Position numbers and translations under genes: made by a program. Positions 7,471 to 16,859 of a DNA stretch of 64,000 nt are shown piece after piece. Positions within the stretch are counted from its first letter, which is position 1. Each line of letters begins with the position of its first letter. Below the pieces are notes generated by a model. That model did no database searches. It saw only the letters and a list, made by a program, of their open reading frames with translations, and was not told the origin of the DNA. The stretch lies in assembly GCA_026417415.1 (NCBI GenBank), contig JAOADG010000004.1, forward strand, positions 60,785 to 124,784, written 5' to 3'. The stretch is from a bacterium. GTDB taxonomy: Bacteria > Electryoneota > JAOADG01.

Positions 7471-9890
7471 ATTGATGCTCGTTTGAATTGAAGTTTAGAA
7501 AATAGATACGCTATGCCACCTATAAATAGCGATAACAGGGATATAACAAAAACCAATGATGAATACCCTATTTCATTAGTAAAAAAGTATTGGATAAAAA
7601 AACCGAACAAAAGCACGAACCCGCTAAAAAACATTGCTTTTTGATATGGTACGAAACCAATCAAAATGGAAAGGTATAAAAAAGAAAACATGGCAGTTTG
7701 GTAACTCCAGCCAAATCCTATCCCGAGTCCACATAGAATGAATAAGCATAATAGATTCAATCCATACATCCGATCAGTTTCAAATATAAATTGAAAAAGG
7801 AAGATACATAGAACAAGCAAAGCAATTGCTAAGAAGATCCATCGCTTTCGCTCAATATCTCTTAAGAGAGCAGGCCCAGAACAAAAGACACCTTTTGGAA
7901 GTAAATTTTGAAAGGATTGTTTTGGAAGTGGTGGATAAGCAATGATGATGGTACTTCCGTTTGGAAGTTGAAACAATTTAGACCAAGCGATGAATCGTTT
8001 AGCATCATAGTTAGATCGCGCTTCAATGGTTTCTTGCTTCATTCTAAGGTGACTGATAAACTGTTGATCGTACCATTTTACAAATTCATCTTGACTTAGG
8101 TCAGTAATTGCTTGTGCGATGTGGTGAACCGATTTCTTCTGATTTTGGAACCGTTCCCAAGCATCAAACAGTGGTTGATCATCCGAAAAAGTTTTTACCA
8201 AATTATCCAAACGATCATTCAAGCGATAGATTGAAGAAAGGAATGATTCTCGTTTGATTTCAATTTCTCGCTCACCAATCAATCGTTTTCTACGTAAGGT
8301 ATCCAATGGTGTCCAGTTGGTTCTACCCGGTTTGAACCATTGCTTTTCTTCTTTACTTAGTTCACGTAATGTCCAAAAAAATGGGTGATACATTTCCAAC
8401 TCAGGATATTGACTACGGAGCATTAAAAGGAATTCTTTATCTAATGTTGAAGAAACGGGTCCAATCCAATATGGTGTGATTTCAAAGGGATTGGTTTTAT
8501 TTTCCGAATAGAACAATTCAAGCAGTGACCATTGAAAATGGTTTCTTAAAAAAAACAACATAACCCCAACACTTACAAAGAGAACAAGTAAACTGTAACG
8601 GATAGAAGGTTTAGATTTTTTCTGTGGAAGAATCCATTCTTGTTGTGGTGTGCTGTTAGAATAGATTTTCCATTCTGCAATAGACCAAAAAAATGAAAAA
8701 ATACTTCCAAACCATATCCCAACGATACCTATTGCCAGGCGTGAAATTTCAGCATTGTCCAACACCATGATAGAGAGTAAAAAAATTATAGAACCAAGAA
8801 GAGGGTATTTCTTTTGTCTCACATATTGTTGAATATTACGGTTAGGATTTTGCGAAAGACAAAGACCTTTGGTGATGTTCGCCAGATACCAACCGAATAG
8901 AAATGGCAATGGGATCAACAATAAAAACAAGACATCCAACGGTTGTAAAAACCATTTCCAGAAAGCCAGCGTCCAAATACCGTTTGAAATCATACTGTAC
9001 AGATAGACCCATACGGTTTTTCGATCTTGTCTAAATTGAAAAAAAAGAATTCCGATGAGTAAAGTTCCAACCCCTAAAAACCATTGGAACATAAACTGAG
9101 TACATTTTTGTGTTTGAGTAGATAATCCTTGAAAAGAAATCGCCAAAGAATTGTTTGCAGAATAGGTTGATAAAGGGGTTGGTTGAGGTAGGGAGGAAAA
9201 CCGTAACATGATGCTATTTTCATGTTCGCGCCATGTATCCAATTTCATTGCTTGCCATAAACGTTGAAACTTATGATGGGAAGTGGATTTAGAGGATGTG
9301 TCCAAAGAATTCAACTGATCAAGTTCATTTTGAAGCATTTCAAAGTATTGAAAACAGGCACGAACAACTTCTCGTGGGGGTTTATGGGAATACTCGGTAA
9401 TAGAATCAATCCAATCGGCAAACCAATGAAAACGCACTTCCGGTGGGTCATCTCCACACAGTAAACGAAAATTGAGGTAAGGTGCTTGATAGGTTTGAAG
9501 TTGGTATAACGTTTTGAATTCATTTTGAAATGGACTATGTAGATGGTTGGGAATTGTATCTTCGTAATTTTGAAGGATAGAATCGATGAAACCTGCTTGA
9601 AATAGATTGTTGGGATAATCTGAATCAAAAAGTAACAAACAACTTTCTTGTCCACCATTTCCTTGAATTGGACGTAATTTGTTCATACGGTCCCATTCGG
9701 GATGGTAAGTGCCTAAAGTTGCACCATGTTCAAAAGAAAAGTGAATTTGAAAAACCCAATACAGTGCTATGGTGGTGATTGTTAACAATGTATAACGAAA
9801 AACGTTTGGCCATTCAAGTGGGGCGACTAAAAAAAGATTTTCATCTTTAGGTTCTGTTGAAGTGGACATAGAAGAAAAAAGAATAGACAT
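7467..9890 (-). CDS. Large RND/MMPL-like membrane protein
   Basis: About 807 residues from the ATG at 9890. An earlier ATG at 9929 and a later one at 9869 are possible, and none has a clear ribosome site. The topology is a duplicated RND-like plan: one N-terminal membrane helix (FRYTLLTITTIALYWVF), a ~220-residue soluble domain, a cluster of helices (FMFQWFLGVGTLLIGILFF through SFFWSIAEW), another helix (YSLLVLFVSVGVMLFFL), a second ~220-residue soluble domain, and five C-terminal helices. This matches MMPL-type predicted exporters in which each half is helix-domain-helices. I see no clear proton-relay motif, so the family call rests on topology. It is co-transcribed with the Ppx/GppA gene (4-bp overlap). 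In other bacteria MMPL-like proteins often move lipids; the cargo here is unknown. Confidence 0.65.
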   Translation of the reverse strand: MSILFSSMSTSTEPKDENLFLVAPLEWPNVFRYTLLTITTIALYWVFQIHFSFEHGATLGTYHPEWDRMNKLRPIQGNGGQESCLLLFDSDYPNNLFQAGFIDSILQNYEDTIPNHLHSPFQNEFKTLYQLQTYQAPYLNFRLLCGDDPPEVRFHWFADWIDSITEYSHKPPREVVRACFQYFEMLQNELDQLNSLDTSSKSTSHHKFQRLWQAMKLDTWREHENSIMLRFSSLPQPTPLSTYSANNSLAISFQGLSTQTQKCTQFMFQWFLGVGTLLIGILFFQFRQDRKTVWVYLYSMISNGIWTLAFWKWFLQPLDVLFLLLIPLPFLFGWYLANITKGLCLSQNPNRNIQQYVRQKKYPLLGSIIFLLSIMVLDNAEISRLAIGIVGIWFGSIFSFFWSIAEWKIYSNSTPQQEWILPQKKSKPSIRYSLLVLFVSVGVMLFFLRNHFQWSLLELFYSENKTNPFEITPYWIGPVSSTLDKEFLLMLRSQYPELEMYHPFFWTLRELSKEEKQWFKPGRTNWTPLDTLRRKRLIGEREIEIKRESFLSSIYRLNDRLDNLVKTFSDDQPLFDAWERFQNQKKSVHHIAQAITDLSQDEFVKWYDQQFISHLRMKQETIEARSNYDAKRFIAWSKLFQLPNGSTIIIAYPPLPKQSFQNLLPKGVFCSGPALLRDIERKRWIFLAIALLVLCIFLFQFIFETDRMYGLNLLCLFILCGLGIGFGWSYQTAMFSFLYLSILIGFVPYQKAMFFSGFVLLFGFFIQYFFTNEIGYSSLVFVISLLSLFIGGIAYLFSKLQFKRASI

Positions 9891-9974
9891 CACATTTGAA
9901 ATGTATTGACAAATTGGAAAACATTGCAATGGTATGGATTGATATGTAATTTCAGAGACAAAAGGAATGATGAA

Positions 9975-10724
9975 ATGTCTTCAAAAATAGAAAATAATCC
10001 AAAACAGATCGTAATCCACTATACCGATCATCTTGACTTAAGTAGAAAAATTGGAGCTGCATTAAGTGAAGAATTTGAGGTGATTCATTGGAACAAAGAG
10101 AACCTTTCCAGTGAATCATTGAAAAACGTATTACCTGCTATTTTTTTAATTGATCTTTTGTCAATAAATCCTGAACTAATAGTAAAACTTGTAACCTATC
10201 AAAATGAGAATGAACTAAAACATTTCTGTTTATTCACTTATCTTTTTTCACCCGCAATCAAATCAGATGAACATCTGTTTTTGAGTACATTTACAATGCA
10301 GCCGTTACCGATTTCTTTTCAACATTTAGGAATAAAAACCAAAGAAATTTTCAAACTATGTTTAGAACAATCTGAACAGAAAGATTTCATCGTACTTGAA
10401 GCCAAACAACAAACCATTCAGCAACTGACGGTTACATTGTCGCATCACATAAACAATTCATTAACAGTGATTTTAGGAAACATGGAAGTTCTCGATCCTA
10501 ATAATGCGAATGATGTGGTTCAGTTTATTCATCACACAAAATTTCATATCAATAAAATTTTAGCAGTATTGGATACTTTACAACATATGGCTTATAAAGA
10601 CCGATTAAATTTAATGCAACTTGTAGGGAAAAAAGATTATTTGTTTGATATTCAGGAAGAGTTAGCCAAACGGCTTGAAATGATGGGTGAAAATCTATCC
10701 GAAAACCTCACAACTTGGAAGTAA
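9975..10724 (+). CDS. Receiver-like plus HisKA-like protein without an ATPase domain
   Basis: A 249-residue protein from the ATG at 9975, which has AAGGA eight bases upstream; the ORF-track start at 9906 would overlap the divergent gene. Residues ~10-125 alternate strands and helices like a receiver domain (KQIVIHYTD, then IFLIDLLS where the acceptor Asp would sit), although the acidic pocket is incomplete. Residues ~135-230 resemble a histidine-kinase dimerisation domain, with the H-box-like LSHHINNSLTVILGN and a second helix. No HATPase_c domain follows; the next gene begins 16 bp later. It could be a phosphotransfer or scaffold protein, or a decayed kinase. Function is not assignable. Confidence 0.6.
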   Translation: MSSKIENNPKQIVIHYTDHLDLSRKIGAALSEEFEVIHWNKENLSSESLKNVLPAIFLIDLLSINPELIVKLVTYQNENELKHFCLFTYLFSPAIKSDEHLFLSTFTMQPLPISFQHLGIKTKEIFKLCLEQSEQKDFIVLEAKQQTIQQLTVTLSHHINNSLTVILGNMEVLDPNNANDVVQFIHHTKFHINKILAVLDTLQHMAYKDRLNLMQLVGKKDYLFDIQEELAKRLEMMGENLSENLTTWK

Positions 10725-10740
10725 TTGGAAAAAAGAGGGA

Positions 10741-12606
10741 ATGTTGTTTTGGATCCCTATTGATTTACCCCCTGTAAAACATTATCCCGCAATTCAAAGC
10801 ATTGTTGAAGATACATTACCTATTGATCTTACCTCTGTACAAGCACGGTTGATTTTATCCCGTTCTCCTAACCAATTGACAGCCCAAGTTCATTTGCAAG
10901 GGAGAGTTTTACAAGAAGGTGATATTGAACTACATCAAGAAAATCTTGGGATTAGCCAAGTGACAGGAACACCATCTCCCAATGCTTTTCAAGTGTTGAC
11001 AGATCGTATCCGTATTCACTATTCTCCCCCCTTACAAACCAATCAAGAATTTTTACTCTCTATACAATATACAGTATCACCTTCACCCAATCTGTTTACT
11101 TTAGGATATCAGCATTTACCCACAATCGCATTTACTTTTAATGAACCTTTTGGTGCCAGAAAATGGTTACCGATCCACGATGTACCTTACGATCGGTTTC
11201 GCTGGTCTATTTCTGTATCTGCACCATCAGAATGGGTCACCGTTAGCAATAGCACACAAGCGATTACGGACACTTCTTATGGAACCACGAATTCTACCCT
11301 AGTTCCTTATTTGATCCATTTTGCATCTGCTGAATACCAAACTTGGAATGAATCGGTTACCACGCCACAAGGTAGCACCCTTCAATTGGCTTATTATGTA
11401 AGACCCAATTTTTTCAATGCTGCGCGAAACGATTGGCAACGGACACCTCAGATGATTCAAGTGTTTTCCGAATTAATAGGTGAGTACCCGCATTTGCTGG
11501 ATGGCTACGGAATGGTAGAAGCACCGATACTTGGTGGGAGTGCTGCAATGGAACATTTAGCAATGAGTACGATAGGCAGCAATTTAATTACCGGTGATAG
11601 AAGATACGAATTGGTTGTGGTGCATGAATTGGCACATCAGTGGTTCGGTAATGCGGTTACTCCCTCTTCGTTTCAGCACATTTGGCTCAATGAAGGTTTT
11701 GCTTCCTATATGGAAAGTTTATGGTTAGAGCAGCTCCCTGATGGAAATCCGATTGAGCATCGCAAACGTCAAGCAGAAAACTATTTTCGTGAGTACAAGA
11801 CATTACGTTTTCCTTTATCTCAACCCCCTCCAAATCATCTTTTTTCAGCAACTGTGTATTACAAAGGTGCTTGGGTGCTTCATCAGTTAAGAGTTCGTTT
11901 AGGAGATGATGAATTTATTCGGAGATTAAGACAATATTACCTTCAAAATCAATCCTCAACCAGATCCATTGCATCTACACAATCCATGATTCGATCGTTT
12001 ACTTTTGATGGCAATGATGTAGAAACAGAACATTTCTTAACAGAGTGGATGGACAATATTGGACATCCAATTTTACGATATTCCTTTACAAAAGAAGCAA
12101 GCGGCACCAGAATTTTTATCCAACAAGTTCAGCCAACAGCTATCTTTTATTCTGGGATACCTTTGCAGATTGAGCATCGGAATAGGTTACAAAGCGAGTA
12201 TAGATACATCTTATTGCGAAATAGATCCATTTCGGAATTTTGGGAGAACGTTCAACCTGAAAATCTATATTGGGTTTGGAACGATTCTGCACTGGTAGAG
12301 TTTGAAACCATACCGGATGAACGTGTTAGAACAGTGCCAACATCTGCAAAGATCAAACTCATTTCTAATCCTACTACCCATACGGCTACTTTACTGCTTT
12401 CTATTCAATTCAATGGAATTTTTGATGGAGAGATCGCCCTATTTGACCCACTGGGTAGAATGCTGATGATGCAACCTATACAAAAAATTTCTACTGGGGA
12501 AAGGTACATTCAATTTTCGCTACCCAATTTACCTTCAGGGTATTATGTTTGGTCGCTTCAAATAAGTAAATTCCATACAACTACACCAATGATCTATCTT
12601 AAATAA
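10741..12606 (+). CDS. M1-family aminopeptidase with C-terminal sorting domain
   Basis: A zinc metallopeptidase of the gluzincin M1 family that removes N-terminal residues from peptides. Zinc ligands are visible as HELAH (His295, His299) and Glu318 in LNEGFASY, the HExxH-x18-E spacing of M1. GGSAAMEHLA replaces the usual GAMEN exopeptidase motif. An N-terminal beta domain precedes the catalytic domain. The last ~80 residues (SNPTTHTATLLLS ... SGYYVWSLQ) look like a type IX-type C-terminal sorting domain, implying surface export. Oddly, neither the ATG at 10741 (GAGGGA just upstream) nor the GTG at 10687 gives a convincing signal peptide. It is followed 21 bp later by a secreted subtilisin with the same kind of tail. 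Confidence 0.9.
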   Translation: MLFWIPIDLPPVKHYPAIQSIVEDTLPIDLTSVQARLILSRSPNQLTAQVHLQGRVLQEGDIELHQENLGISQVTGTPSPNAFQVLTDRIRIHYSPPLQTNQEFLLSIQYTVSPSPNLFTLGYQHLPTIAFTFNEPFGARKWLPIHDVPYDRFRWSISVSAPSEWVTVSNSTQAITDTSYGTTNSTLVPYLIHFASAEYQTWNESVTTPQGSTLQLAYYVRPNFFNAARNDWQRTPQMIQVFSELIGEYPHLLDGYGMVEAPILGGSAAMEHLAMSTIGSNLITGDRRYELVVVHELAHQWFGNAVTPSSFQHIWLNEGFASYMESLWLEQLPDGNPIEHRKRQAENYFREYKTLRFPLSQPPPNHLFSATVYYKGAWVLHQLRVRLGDDEFIRRLRQYYLQNQSSTRSIASTQSMIRSFTFDGNDVETEHFLTEWMDNIGHPILRYSFTKEASGTRIFIQQVQPTAIFYSGIPLQIEHRNRLQSEYRYILLRNRSISEFWENVQPENLYWVWNDSALVEFETIPDERVRTVPTSAKIKLISNPTTHTATLLLSIQFNGIFDGEIALFDPLGRMLMMQPIQKISTGERYIQFSLPNLPSGYYVWSLQISKFHTTTPMIYLK

Positions 12607-12627
12607 ATCTTCACCAAAGGGAATAGA

Positions 12628-14601
12628 ATGAAACTACGATTTCTACACTGGATTGTTTTGATACCAATAATAGCCAATGGTTCAGAGCTTCCCCCTACCA
12701 TTGAAAAAGCATTTCAATCAAATCCAGAACGTCAATCCATCCCGATTTGGGTACTTCTCCCATTACCTGAAAACGATTATCTGAAAGATCTCACTTTCTT
12801 TCAAGTTCTACCGGAAGCGTCAAAGAATAGACGCATCTTACACAATTCCAAACCCGATTTTCGTGATCGTCCTATAACAAGAGAGTGGGTTGATAAAATT
12901 CTACAAACAGGTGCAAAGTTCCGAACCGTTTCTAGGTATTTGCAAGCAGTATCCGTAGAAGCCACTCGTGAGCAAATAAGAGAAATCCTTCAAATACAAG
13001 GAATTGTTGGTGTGCGGCCGGTTGCACAGGGTAGGAAAACCAATACGAAAATCCAAAAAATAGATGAACCTTCAACTATATTAGAACTTGATTCACTCCC
13101 CTACGGAAGAGCACGCGCACAAATCCAACAAATCAACGCGATCCCACTGTTAGAGCAAGGTTATTCCGCAAAAAATGTCATTGGTGGAATATTGGACACA
13201 GGTTATCGTTTAACACACGATACATTTGACAGTTTGACTATTTTAGCACAAAGAGATTTTATCTTTAACGACAACAATGTTGCCAATGAACCACAAGATA
13301 CTTCTGAACAATGGGTACATGGGACAATTTGTCTCTCTGTGCTGGGAGGTTATACTCCGAACGAATTGGTTGGTCCTGCCTATAAGGCAACCATGATCGT
13401 TGGGAAAACAGAAAATGTTCGCAGTGAAACCCCGGTAGAAGAAGATTACTATGTGGCTGGTTTGGAATGGTGTGATTCTTTAGGAGCGAGGGGAGTGTCC
13501 ACATCTTTAGGATACATTGATTGGTATACTTGGCAAGATATGAATGGAGATAATGCACTTTGTACCCAAGCCGTTGACATTGCTGCTTCCCGTGGAATGT
13601 TGGTAGCAACTGCAGCTGGAAACGAAAATGGGAGCGAATGGAACCACATCATTGCACCCGCAGATGCAGATTCTTGTTTAGCGGTGGCAGCGGTGGATAC
13701 CTTGGGAGTAGTTGCTACATTTAGCAGTCGGGGTCCATCTTACGACGGACGCATCAAACCAGAAGTTGCCGCGTGTGGTGTTTTTACGAGGTGTGCTACT
13801 CCAAGTACCAATCATTCTTTTTCAAGAGCACACGGTACTTCTTTAGCCACGCCTCTTGTTGGTGGTGCGATGTTGTTGCTTTGGGAAAAGCATCCCTATT
13901 GGACTGCAATGATGATGCATCGTGCATTGAGGTTGACTGCCTCACAAGCATCTAATCCTGATACCATCTTGGGGTGGGGGATAATCAATGTGGCTGCTGC
14001 GGACACCTTTACTTTTGGTGGAAACAGATCTCCCCGTATCGATTCAATGGTTGCCATTGAAGGGATTACAGCAGGATATCGGTTATATTATGCAATTCAT
14101 GATTTAGAAAACGATTCCCTGATTTTTGATATCACTGCTGTTTATGAGGTTTTACCAGAACAATTTTTAGGGCGGTTCTTAGTACCCAGTGGGACTTCTT
14201 TTATAGATATTCCTGCACCGAGCAACAGCCCTTTGTATTTAGAAGCAATCGTATCCGATAGAGTTCACATTTTACAAAGAATGGTCCCTATTGTGCAGAC
14301 CACAATCAAAGAACAAAATCAATCATCAATACCGAAGAATTTTCGTGTATCCATATATCCCAATCCGTTCAACTCTACGCTAAAGGTTTTCATAGATATA
14401 GAACATCAAGATAATGTAGAATTCAAAATATATAACATTCAAGGAAAATTGGTCTGGCAAAAACATTGCACCAATTTGGATAAAGGAACAAATGAGATTG
14501 CTCTCAACTTTCAAAATACTCCAATTGGAAGTGGAATCTATCTATTTCAAGTAAAAACAGAAAAAGAAAATCAATTCATAAAATTGGTTTATATGAAATG
14601 A
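12628..14601 (+). CDS. Secreted subtilisin-like serine protease with type IX-type sorting tail
   Basis: A 657-residue S8 protease. A signal peptide (MKLRFLHWIVLIPIIANG) is followed by an inhibitor-like propeptide (about 25-150) and then the catalytic domain. The triad is Asp190 (GGILDTGYR), His231 (WVHGTICLS) and Ser405 (HGTSLATPLVGGA), with the oxyanion-hole Asn probably in TAAGNENGS. The C-terminal ~85 residues contain FRVSIYPNPFNSTLKVF and YNIQGKLVW and end in a lysine-rich tail, the classical Por/type IX sorting domain that directs export across the outer membrane and surface attachment. Together with the preceding M1 peptidase it forms an extracellular protein-degradation pair. The T9SS core genes are not in this window. 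Confidence 0.94.
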   Translation: MKLRFLHWIVLIPIIANGSELPPTIEKAFQSNPERQSIPIWVLLPLPENDYLKDLTFFQVLPEASKNRRILHNSKPDFRDRPITREWVDKILQTGAKFRTVSRYLQAVSVEATREQIREILQIQGIVGVRPVAQGRKTNTKIQKIDEPSTILELDSLPYGRARAQIQQINAIPLLEQGYSAKNVIGGILDTGYRLTHDTFDSLTILAQRDFIFNDNNVANEPQDTSEQWVHGTICLSVLGGYTPNELVGPAYKATMIVGKTENVRSETPVEEDYYVAGLEWCDSLGARGVSTSLGYIDWYTWQDMNGDNALCTQAVDIAASRGMLVATAAGNENGSEWNHIIAPADADSCLAVAAVDTLGVVATFSSRGPSYDGRIKPEVAACGVFTRCATPSTNHSFSRAHGTSLATPLVGGAMLLLWEKHPYWTAMMMHRALRLTASQASNPDTILGWGIINVAAADTFTFGGNRSPRIDSMVAIEGITAGYRLYYAIHDLENDSLIFDITAVYEVLPEQFLGRFLVPSGTSFIDIPAPSNSPLYLEAIVSDRVHILQRMVPIVQTTIKEQNQSSIPKNFRVSIYPNPFNSTLKVFIDIEHQDNVEFKIYNIQGKLVWQKHCTNLDKGTNEIALNFQNTPIGSGIYLFQVKTEKENQFIKLVYMK

Positions 14602-14688
14602 AACAGTTGCTTTTCTTATTCCATTCCGTTAAATTGCTTCGTTTAATTTTAGAAATAAACTAAATCTTTATGGTAATTTGGTTGTGTC

Positions 14689-15243
14689 GTGCGATTATTT
14701 CTTGCTGTTCCGCTCCCTGCTGAAGTTCAAAAGGCGTTGTCAAAATTTAGTGGTGCATTAAAAGAGATTGGTGGTGCAAAAGGGACTTATCCTAAAGCTA
14801 CAGATATGCACATTACCCTCCAATTTTTGGGTGATGTGGATGAAGAAAAGAAAAATGGGTTAGTCAGCAATTTGTACCAAAGTTTATCACCCTATAAAAA
14901 TTTACCAGATATTTCTATTGAACAAATTGGGGCGTTTCCGAATATGAAATCGCCGCGTGTGATTTGGGTTGGAGGTATCGCTTCTGAACCATTACTTCGT
15001 TTAATGGATACAATCAAGGATGAAACTAAAAAAATCGGGGTAGTACCTGAATACAAAACATTTATACCGCATGTTACCATCATGCGTATCAAACATATAG
15101 AAGATTCACGCAAATGGGTAGCAGGGCTGATGAAATTGCGCTGGACACCTCAAATTGTTCCATTGCAAAAAGTGGTTCTGTTTCAAAGTCAACTAACAGA
15201 ACATGGCCCAATTTATACAGAACTCAATTCATTTGGTTTATAA
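14689..15243 (+). CDS. thpR: RNA 2',3'-cyclic phosphodiesterase (LigT-like)
   Basis: A 184-residue member of the 2H phosphoesterase superfamily, which opens 2',3'-cyclic phosphate on RNA ends. Both HxT motifs are present: [10 protein letters not shown] (about residue 42) and HVTIMRIKH (about residue 127). The opening [14 protein letters not shown] is typical and the length is normal. The start codon is GTG and no strong Shine-Dalgarno is seen. It lies 17 bp before recA, in the same orientation, so the two may be co-transcribed. Its in vivo substrate is unsettled across bacteria. Confidence 0.92.
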   Translation: MRLFLAVPLPAEVQKALSKFSGALKEIGGAKGTYPKATDMHITLQFLGDVDEEKKNGLVSNLYQSLSPYKNLPDISIEQIGAFPNMKSPRVIWVGGIASEPLLRLMDTIKDETKKIGVVPEYKTFIPHVTIMRIKHIEDSRKWVAGLMKLRWTPQIVPLQKVVLFQSQLTEHGPIYTELNSFGL

Positions 15244-15260
15244 AATCAAGAGGTTTTTTT

Positions 15261-16322
15261 ATGGCTGAAAAGGCAGATAAATCTAAAGTCAATTCATCAA
15301 GCACTACTGATTCCGCGCAAAAAGAAAAATTGCAAGCATTAAACAATGCTGTATCGCAAATTGAGAAACAGTTTGGTAAAGGGACGTTAATGCGTTTAGG
15401 GGATCGTCCCAACAATGATTCTGTTTCGGTAATTCCTACGGGCGTGTTATCTCTTGATGCAGCGCTTGGGATTGGGGGTATTCCGCGTGGAAGAATTACA
15501 GAAATTTTTGGACCTGAAGCATCCGGTAAGACAACTTTAATGTTGTCTGTGATTGCTGAAGCACAAAAATTAGGAGGAATTGCTGCATTTATTGATGCGG
15601 AACATGCACTTGATCCATCGTATGCGAAAAGGATTGGTGTGGATGTAGATAACCTATTGATTTCTCAACCGGACAATGGTGAACAAGCGTTGGATATCGT
15701 AGAGACGCTTGTTCGTTCCAATGCGCTGGACGTTATTGTCGTGGACAGTGTCGCAGCGCTGGTCCCTAAAGCAGAAATCGAAGGGGATATGGGTGACGCT
15801 CACGTCGGTCTTCAAGCAAGATTAATGTCACAAGCACTTAGAAAATTGACAGCAGTGGTTTCTAAATCCAATGTTGCGCTCATTTTCATCAACCAAATTC
15901 GTATGAAAATCGGGGTGATGTTTGGAAATCCAGAAACCACTACAGGGGGGCAGGCATTAAAATTCTACTCAACCATTCGTTTAGATATTCGTAGAGTTGG
16001 TCAAATCAAAGATGGAGAAGAATCGACGGGAGCAAGAACTCGCGTTAAAGTGGTAAAAAACAAAATGGCACCGCCATTCAAAGAAGCAGAATTTGATATT
16101 CTATTCGGTAGCGGAATATCAAAAGTAGGTGAAATCATTGATTTGGCGGCTGAAATGCAAATTCTATCAAGAACCGGAACGTGGTATTCATACGGTGATG
16201 AAAGATTAGGACAAGGTAGAGACCGTGTCAAAGCTGTTTTAATTGAAAGGCCGGAACTTCTAAACAAATTAGAAACTGAAGTAAGGCAGCATCTGGGACT
16301 ACCGTTCACAAAAACGGCGTAA
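15261..16322 (+). CDS. recA: Recombinase RecA
   Basis: Forms ATP-dependent filaments on single-stranded DNA for homologous recombination and triggers LexA-type autocleavage. From the ATG at 15261 (AAGAGG upstream) it has 353 residues, the normal length; the longer ORF-track start runs back into thpR in another frame. Walker A GPEASGKT is at 84-91, Walker B-like [10 protein letters not shown] follows, and the loop regions [16 protein letters not shown] and NPETTTGG are intact. The N-terminal 20 residues are Ser/Lys-rich and variable. No inserted intein. recX follows 33 bp later, the usual partner. No clear SOS box could be picked by eye. Confidence 0.98.
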   Translation: MAEKADKSKVNSSSTTDSAQKEKLQALNNAVSQIEKQFGKGTLMRLGDRPNNDSVSVIPTGVLSLDAALGIGGIPRGRITEIFGPEASGKTTLMLSVIAEAQKLGGIAAFIDAEHALDPSYAKRIGVDVDNLLISQPDNGEQALDIVETLVRSNALDVIVVDSVAALVPKAEIEGDMGDAHVGLQARLMSQALRKLTAVVSKSNVALIFINQIRMKIGVMFGNPETTTGGQALKFYSTIRLDIRRVGQIKDGEESTGARTRVKVVKNKMAPPFKEAEFDILFGSGISKVGEIIDLAAEMQILSRTGTWYSYGDERLGQGRDRVKAVLIERPELLNKLETEVRQHLGLPFTKTA

Positions 16323-16355
16323 CCTTACCTTGTTCAATGATTCCCAATTAACTCA

Positions 16356-16859
16356 ATGGTGTCGGAAAGAAAAGACAAACTCTTAAAAACGTTGGCTAAA
16401 CAAGATCTGACAATTTGGCAAGCCAAAAAAAAATTGAGCGATTGGGGATTTGGTCAATCGGAAATTCAAGAACTCATCAAGGAATGTGTTCAAAAGAATT
16501 GGTTGAACGACTTTCGGTATGCAAAACGATTCATTGAAAGGAAATTAGCGAAAGGGTATGGAAGAAATCGTATAGAACTCGAACTTAGAACACGAGGGAT
16601 ACCCGAAGATCTATGCAAATCGGCATTTCGTGAGGTTCAAGCCGAGCAGGAACAATCAGAAGAAGTAACCTTGCAAAATGTTGCCGAAAATGAATGGAAG
16701 AAACTTGACCATTTGCCAATGGAAAAGCGGGTAAACCGATTGATAGGTAGGTTATTACGACGCGGTTTCTTGCATCATCAAGTGATGAATATCGTACGTT
16801 CCCTTGAACAAAGGGAGAAAAGAAACTATGTGGGAAGAAACGAACAAGAAGAAGGATGA
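16356..16859 (+). CDS. recX: RecX regulatory protein
   Basis: Small (167 aa), highly basic, helical protein of the RecX family, which caps or blocks RecA filament growth. The three-helix repeat pattern is clear: LTIWQAKKKLSDWGFGQSEIQELI, then NDFRYAKRFIERKLAKGYGRNRIELELRTRGI (the most conserved RecX block) and LLRRGFLHHQVMNIV. It lies directly downstream of recA, its standard position. Its 3' end overlaps the next gene by 32 bases in another frame, so the three genes are probably one transcript. Confidence 0.93.
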   Translation: MVSERKDKLLKTLAKQDLTIWQAKKKLSDWGFGQSEIQELIKECVQKNWLNDFRYAKRFIERKLAKGYGRNRIELELRTRGIPEDLCKSAFREVQAEQEQSEEVTLQNVAENEWKKLDHLPMEKRVNRLIGRLLRRGFLHHQVMNIVRSLEQREKRNYVGRNEQEEG

